Assembly (NCBI GenBank): GCA_016284575.1 | Contig: JAEEPD010000118.1 | Span: 1 to 8,247 of the forward strand | Reading direction: 5' to 3' | From: Bacillota bacterium | GTDB taxonomy: Bacteria > Bacillota > Clostridia > Peptostreptococcales > Anaerovoracaceae | Length of the DNA: 8,247 nucleotides | Shown here: piece by piece, positions 5,983-8,247 of the stretch | How the letters are laid out: each line of letters begins with the position of its first letter | Position numbering within the stretch: the first letter of the stretch is position 1 | Translations under genes and position numbers: made by a program | The notes under the pieces: generated by a model | Told to the model about the DNA's origin: nothing | Seen by the model: the letters and a program-made list of their open reading frames with translations, nothing else | Databases searched by the model: none

Positions 5983-7029
5983 ATGCGCATTCTGAATTTC
6001 GGATCGCTGAATCTTGACTACGTATATCAGGTGGACCACTTCGTGCAGCCCGGGGAGACCCTCAGTGCGCTCTCTCAGCGGGTGAATGCGGGCGGAAAGG
6101 GCCTGAATCAGTCCATCGCTCTGGCAAGGGCTTTGGGCAGGGACCCTGAGATCGACGCTAAAATTGCCGCACAGTCTGCTGCAGGAATTGCGGCTGAGGC
6201 CATTGAGGGACCTGAGATTTCGGTCTTTCACGCCGGCTGCCTTGGCGCCGGTGGGGAGAGCCTGAAAGCCCTGCTGGAGGAGAACGGTGTAAATACCCAT
6301 TTTCTTAAACCTGTTACTGAGCTACAGGGCAATGCCGTCATCCAGGTGGAGCAGGGCGGCGAGAACTGCATACTGCTCTTCGGAGGCTCCAACCAGTGCG
6401 TCACAAAAGATCAGATATCGGAGACCCTGGAGGGCTTCGGCCCCGGGGACGTGCTGGTGCTGCAGAACGAGATAAACCTGCTGCCGGAGATAGTTGACGC
6501 TGCCTTTGAAAAGGGCATGCAGATCTTCCTGAATCCGTCTCCCTACAACGACAAGATCGCTGCGGTGGACCTGGGAAAGATAAGCTGGCTTCTGGTGAAC
6601 GCAGTGGAGGCTCAGCAGATTTGCGAGGCGCAGAATGAATCAGGCAGAGCCTGCAAAGGCGCTGATGACGGGCCCGCCGCCGCGGATTCTGCTGGAAAAA
6701 CGGATCCCGCTGCAGTCTGGGAAATACTGCACAGCAGATATCCGGGTCTCTCCCTGCTGGTAACTCTGGGTAAGCGCGGAAGCATTGCCTTTACTGGGAC
6801 TGAAAGCATCGCCCAGGGAGCCTTCCCCGTGGAAGCTGTGGACAGCACCGGAGCGGGGGATACCTACACCGGCTACTTCATCGCTGCCTTGAGCCGCGGA
6901 TTCAGTCTTCTGAAGGCCATGCAGCAGGCCTCCATGGCTTCAGCCATCAGCGTCACCAGACCCGGCGCCGCGCCTTCGATCCCTGAGTACGCAGAGGTGG
7001 CTGAAGCCCTTGGAAAGCTGGCCAAGTAA
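5983..7029 (+). CDS. PfkB-family carbohydrate kinase, ribokinase-like
   Basis: This 348-residue cytoplasmic protein should transfer phosphate from ATP to a sugar or nucleoside hydroxyl. The ATG at 5983 is chosen because GAGAGAGG (5966-5973) sits 9 nt upstream; a TTG at 5974 is too close to that site. Ribokinase-type motifs: N-terminal FGSLNLDYVYQVDHF with PGET, substrate-site NAGGKGLNQ (35-43), and the C-terminal PfkB signature DSTGAGDTYTGYF (287-299) with its anion hole and catalytic base Asp293. The LVTLGKRG segment is also typical. Typical ribokinases are about 305 residues. The excess here lies in two Ala/Gly-rich inserts, roughly residues 53-77 and 217-242, and the usual FIGxVGxDxxG segment after the GGKG motif is replaced by a divergent sequence. 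The substrate (ribose, another sugar, or a nucleoside) therefore cannot be assigned. It is followed after 18 bp by an alpha/beta hydrolase gene, probably in one operon. Confidence 0.88.
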   Translation: MRILNFGSLNLDYVYQVDHFVQPGETLSALSQRVNAGGKGLNQSIALARALGRDPEIDAKIAAQSAAGIAAEAIEGPEISVFHAGCLGAGGESLKALLEENGVNTHFLKPVTELQGNAVIQVEQGGENCILLFGGSNQCVTKDQISETLEGFGPGDVLVLQNEINLLPEIVDAAFEKGMQIFLNPSPYNDKIAAVDLGKISWLLVNAVEAQQICEAQNESGRACKGADDGPAAADSAGKTDPAAVWEILHSRYPGLSLLVTLGKRGSIAFTGTESIAQGAFPVEAVDSTGAGDTYTGYFIAALSRGFSLLKAMQQASMASAISVTRPGAAPSIPEYAEVAEALGKLAK

Positions 7030-7047
7030 CCTTTCCGGAGGTGAAGC

Positions 7048-7851
7048 ATGTTAGAACAGATACTTAAGACAGCAAAGGGCGATGTTCATTACTGGCGCTC
7101 GGATCCCTGGACGGCGGAAAAGGACACCCTGTTCCTGCTGCACGGGCTCACCGCTGATCACAGCATGTTTGATGCGCAGATCGAGGCTTTTGAGGACGAT
7201 TACAACATCCTGACCTGGGATACACCCGCCCACGGAAGCTCCAGGCCCTTTGAGGCATTCGATTTTGGCGATACCTCTGAATACCTCAGGAGCATTCTCG
7301 ACAGACACTCTGTGGATAAGGCTGTCTTCATCGGGCAGTCACTGGGCGGTTTCCTGACCCAGTCCTTCATAAAGCGTTATCCGGACCGGGTGAGCCGTTT
7401 CGTGGCTCTGGACAGCACACCCTATGGCTTTGCCTATTACTCAAGATCCGATATCTGGATACTCAGACAGGTCGAATGGATGGCTCATCTTTATCCTGTG
7501 AAGCTTATGAAAAAAGCCATGGCCAGACAGGTCTCCGTCACCGGCAGGTCCTATGAGAACATGATGCAGATGCTTGAGCCCTACAATAAAAACGAGCTCT
7601 GCCACCTGATGGGGCTGGGCTATGCAGGCTTTCTGGAGGATAACTGCGAGCTTGAGATCCCCTGTCCGGTCCTGCTGATTCTGGGCGAAAAGGACAGGAC
7701 GGGCAAGGTGGCGCAGTACAACAGGGCCTGGGCGAAGGAGACCGGATATCCTATTAGGATAATCAAGGGCGCCGCCCACAACGTTAATGTGGACAAGCCC
7801 GAGGAGGTAAATGCCTGCATCCGGGAGTTTCTGGAGGAAACCTGCCGGTAA
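7048..7851 (+). CDS. Alpha/beta-fold hydrolase
   Basis: This 267-residue cytoplasmic serine hydrolase has a complete catalytic set: oxyanion motif LLHGLT (His32-Gly33), nucleophile elbow IGQSLGG with Ser98, acid Asp216 in LGEKDRTG, and base His244 in GAAHNVNVDKPEE. The order, spacing and length fit the standard 260-290-residue alpha/beta hydrolase fold, with a small cap between about residues 125 and 190. There is no signal peptide. The start ATG is preceded by GGAGG (7037-7041) at 6-nt spacing. It lies 18 bp after the kinase stop and 58 bp before the next gene with no terminator between, so co-transcription with the kinase is likely. The substrate is unknown: esters, lactones or C-C bonds are all possible in this fold. 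Pairing with a sugar-type kinase may mean hydrolysis of an acyl-sugar or related metabolite, but that is inference only. Confidence 0.88.
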   Translation: MLEQILKTAKGDVHYWRSDPWTAEKDTLFLLHGLTADHSMFDAQIEAFEDDYNILTWDTPAHGSSRPFEAFDFGDTSEYLRSILDRHSVDKAVFIGQSLGGFLTQSFIKRYPDRVSRFVALDSTPYGFAYYSRSDIWILRQVEWMAHLYPVKLMKKAMARQVSVTGRSYENMMQMLEPYNKNELCHLMGLGYAGFLEDNCELEIPCPVLLILGEKDRTGKVAQYNRAWAKETGYPIRIIKGAAHNVNVDKPEEVNACIREFLEETCR

Positions 7852-7909
7852 AGTGCCCCAGGATCGACCCTTTCCATACTCCTGACTTCTGACAGAATGG
7901 TAATTATCT

Positions 7910-8247
7910 ATGCTTACGATAACTAAACAGCAGGCCAGAGAGTTCATCCTTGCAAAGCAGGGGCTGATCGGGCCGTACCGCTTCATCGGAAAGGAGGGGG
8001 CTTACGCCTATGTCCGCCAATGCGGCTGCATACAGTTCGACCCTGTCGATGTCTGCGGGAAAAACGCTGAGCTGACCCTGCAGTCCAGGGTGAAGGGCTT
8101 TACAAAGGACATGCTCCGGGAGCTGCTTTACGAGGACTGGAGGCTGGTGGACTATGCGGATAAGGAGCTCTCCATCTGGCCTTCGGAGGACTGGCCTTAT
8201 TTTTCTTCCTACAGGGAGCGCAGCCGACGCCTCGGTGAAAGCTTCGA
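7910..8247 (+). CDS. YcaQ-like winged-helix DNA glycosylase (3' end outside window)
   Basis: An open frame runs from ATG 7910 through the right edge, giving 112 codons of a protein that normally has about 350-410. ATG 7910 is the first possible start because an in-frame TAA lies at 7901-7903. The ribosome site is weak (only a GG at 7899-7900), so translation may be low or coupled to the upstream hydrolase. The sequence matches the HTH_42/YcaQ superfamily: an N-terminal TKQQAREFILAKQGL helix, CIQFDPVDV (residues 40-48), then LQSRVKGFTKDMLRELLYED, and SIWPSEDWPYF. Q42-F43-D44 fits the QxD catalytic motif described for Escherichia coli YcaQ, a glycosylase that unhooks interstrand crosslinks; the AlkZ branch has QxQ instead. 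The assignment rests on the N-terminal third only. Some uncharacterised members of this superfamily may have other roles. Confidence 0.8.
   Translation, partial: MLTITKQQAREFILAKQGLIGPYRFIGKEGAYAYVRQCGCIQFDPVDVCGKNAELTLQSRVKGFTKDMLRELLYEDWRLVDYADKELSIWPSEDWPYFSSYRERSRRLGESF

Noticed and set aside
7881..7909. CTGACT with TATCTA as a promoter for the YcaQ-like gene
   Set aside because: The -10 matches only half the consensus and overlaps the start codon, which would require a leaderless mRNA.

Overview
All recognisable genes in this window lie on the + strand. The base composition is moderately GC-rich (estimated by eye). Shine-Dalgarno sites (AAAGGAG, GGAGG, GAGAGG), sigma-A-type promoters (several with an extended -10) and short hairpin plus T-run terminators all point to a Bacillota (Firmicutes) bacterium. 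A gut-type Clostridia relative is most plausible, from the protein families present: an AbgB-like M20 hydrolase, an AzgA-type NCS2 permease, a short UvrA paralogue and a divergent ribokinase-like protein. This assignment is inference; there is no rRNA or other marker gene.

Layout. Positions 1-1310 hold the 3' part of an M20-family amidohydrolase resembling the p-aminobenzoyl-glutamate hydrolase B subunit. Positions 1311-1567 (no protein gene) hold a strong extended -10 promoter, about 70 nt with alternative self-complementary stems, an intrinsic terminator, and then a second promoter with the leader of the next gene. This arrangement looks like a stand-alone small RNA or an unclassified structured element. 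Positions 1568-2992 encode a purine-type NCS2 permease. Positions 2993-3372 (no protein gene) hold a 3'-UTR stem-loop, two consecutive strong terminators, about 75 nt between them with nothing recognisable, and a short REP-like repeat with a perfectly tandem 12-bp duplication. Positions 3373-5871 encode a UvrA paralogue that retains both ATPase cassettes but lacks the UvrB-binding insertion. After a stem-loop and an AT-rich promoter region with a 14-bp-period direct repeat, positions 5983-7851 hold a PfkB/ribokinase-family kinase and an alpha/beta hydrolase 18 bp apart, very likely co-transcribed. From 7910 to the window edge lies the N-terminal part of a YcaQ-type winged-helix DNA glycosylase with its QxD motif.

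How the genes fit together. The first two genes could both serve salvage: hydrolysis of a folate breakdown product or other amidated amino acid, and purine uptake. They appear to be transcribed separately. The UvrA paralogue and the YcaQ-like protein belong to families that handle bulky or crosslinked DNA damage. Finding both within about 5 kb is suggestive, but two metabolic genes lie between them. Apart from the structured intergenic RNA candidate and the UvrB-binding-domain-less UvrA, the region looks like ordinary chromosomal housekeeping and accessory metabolism. No phage, CRISPR, toxin-antitoxin or complete insertion sequence is visible.
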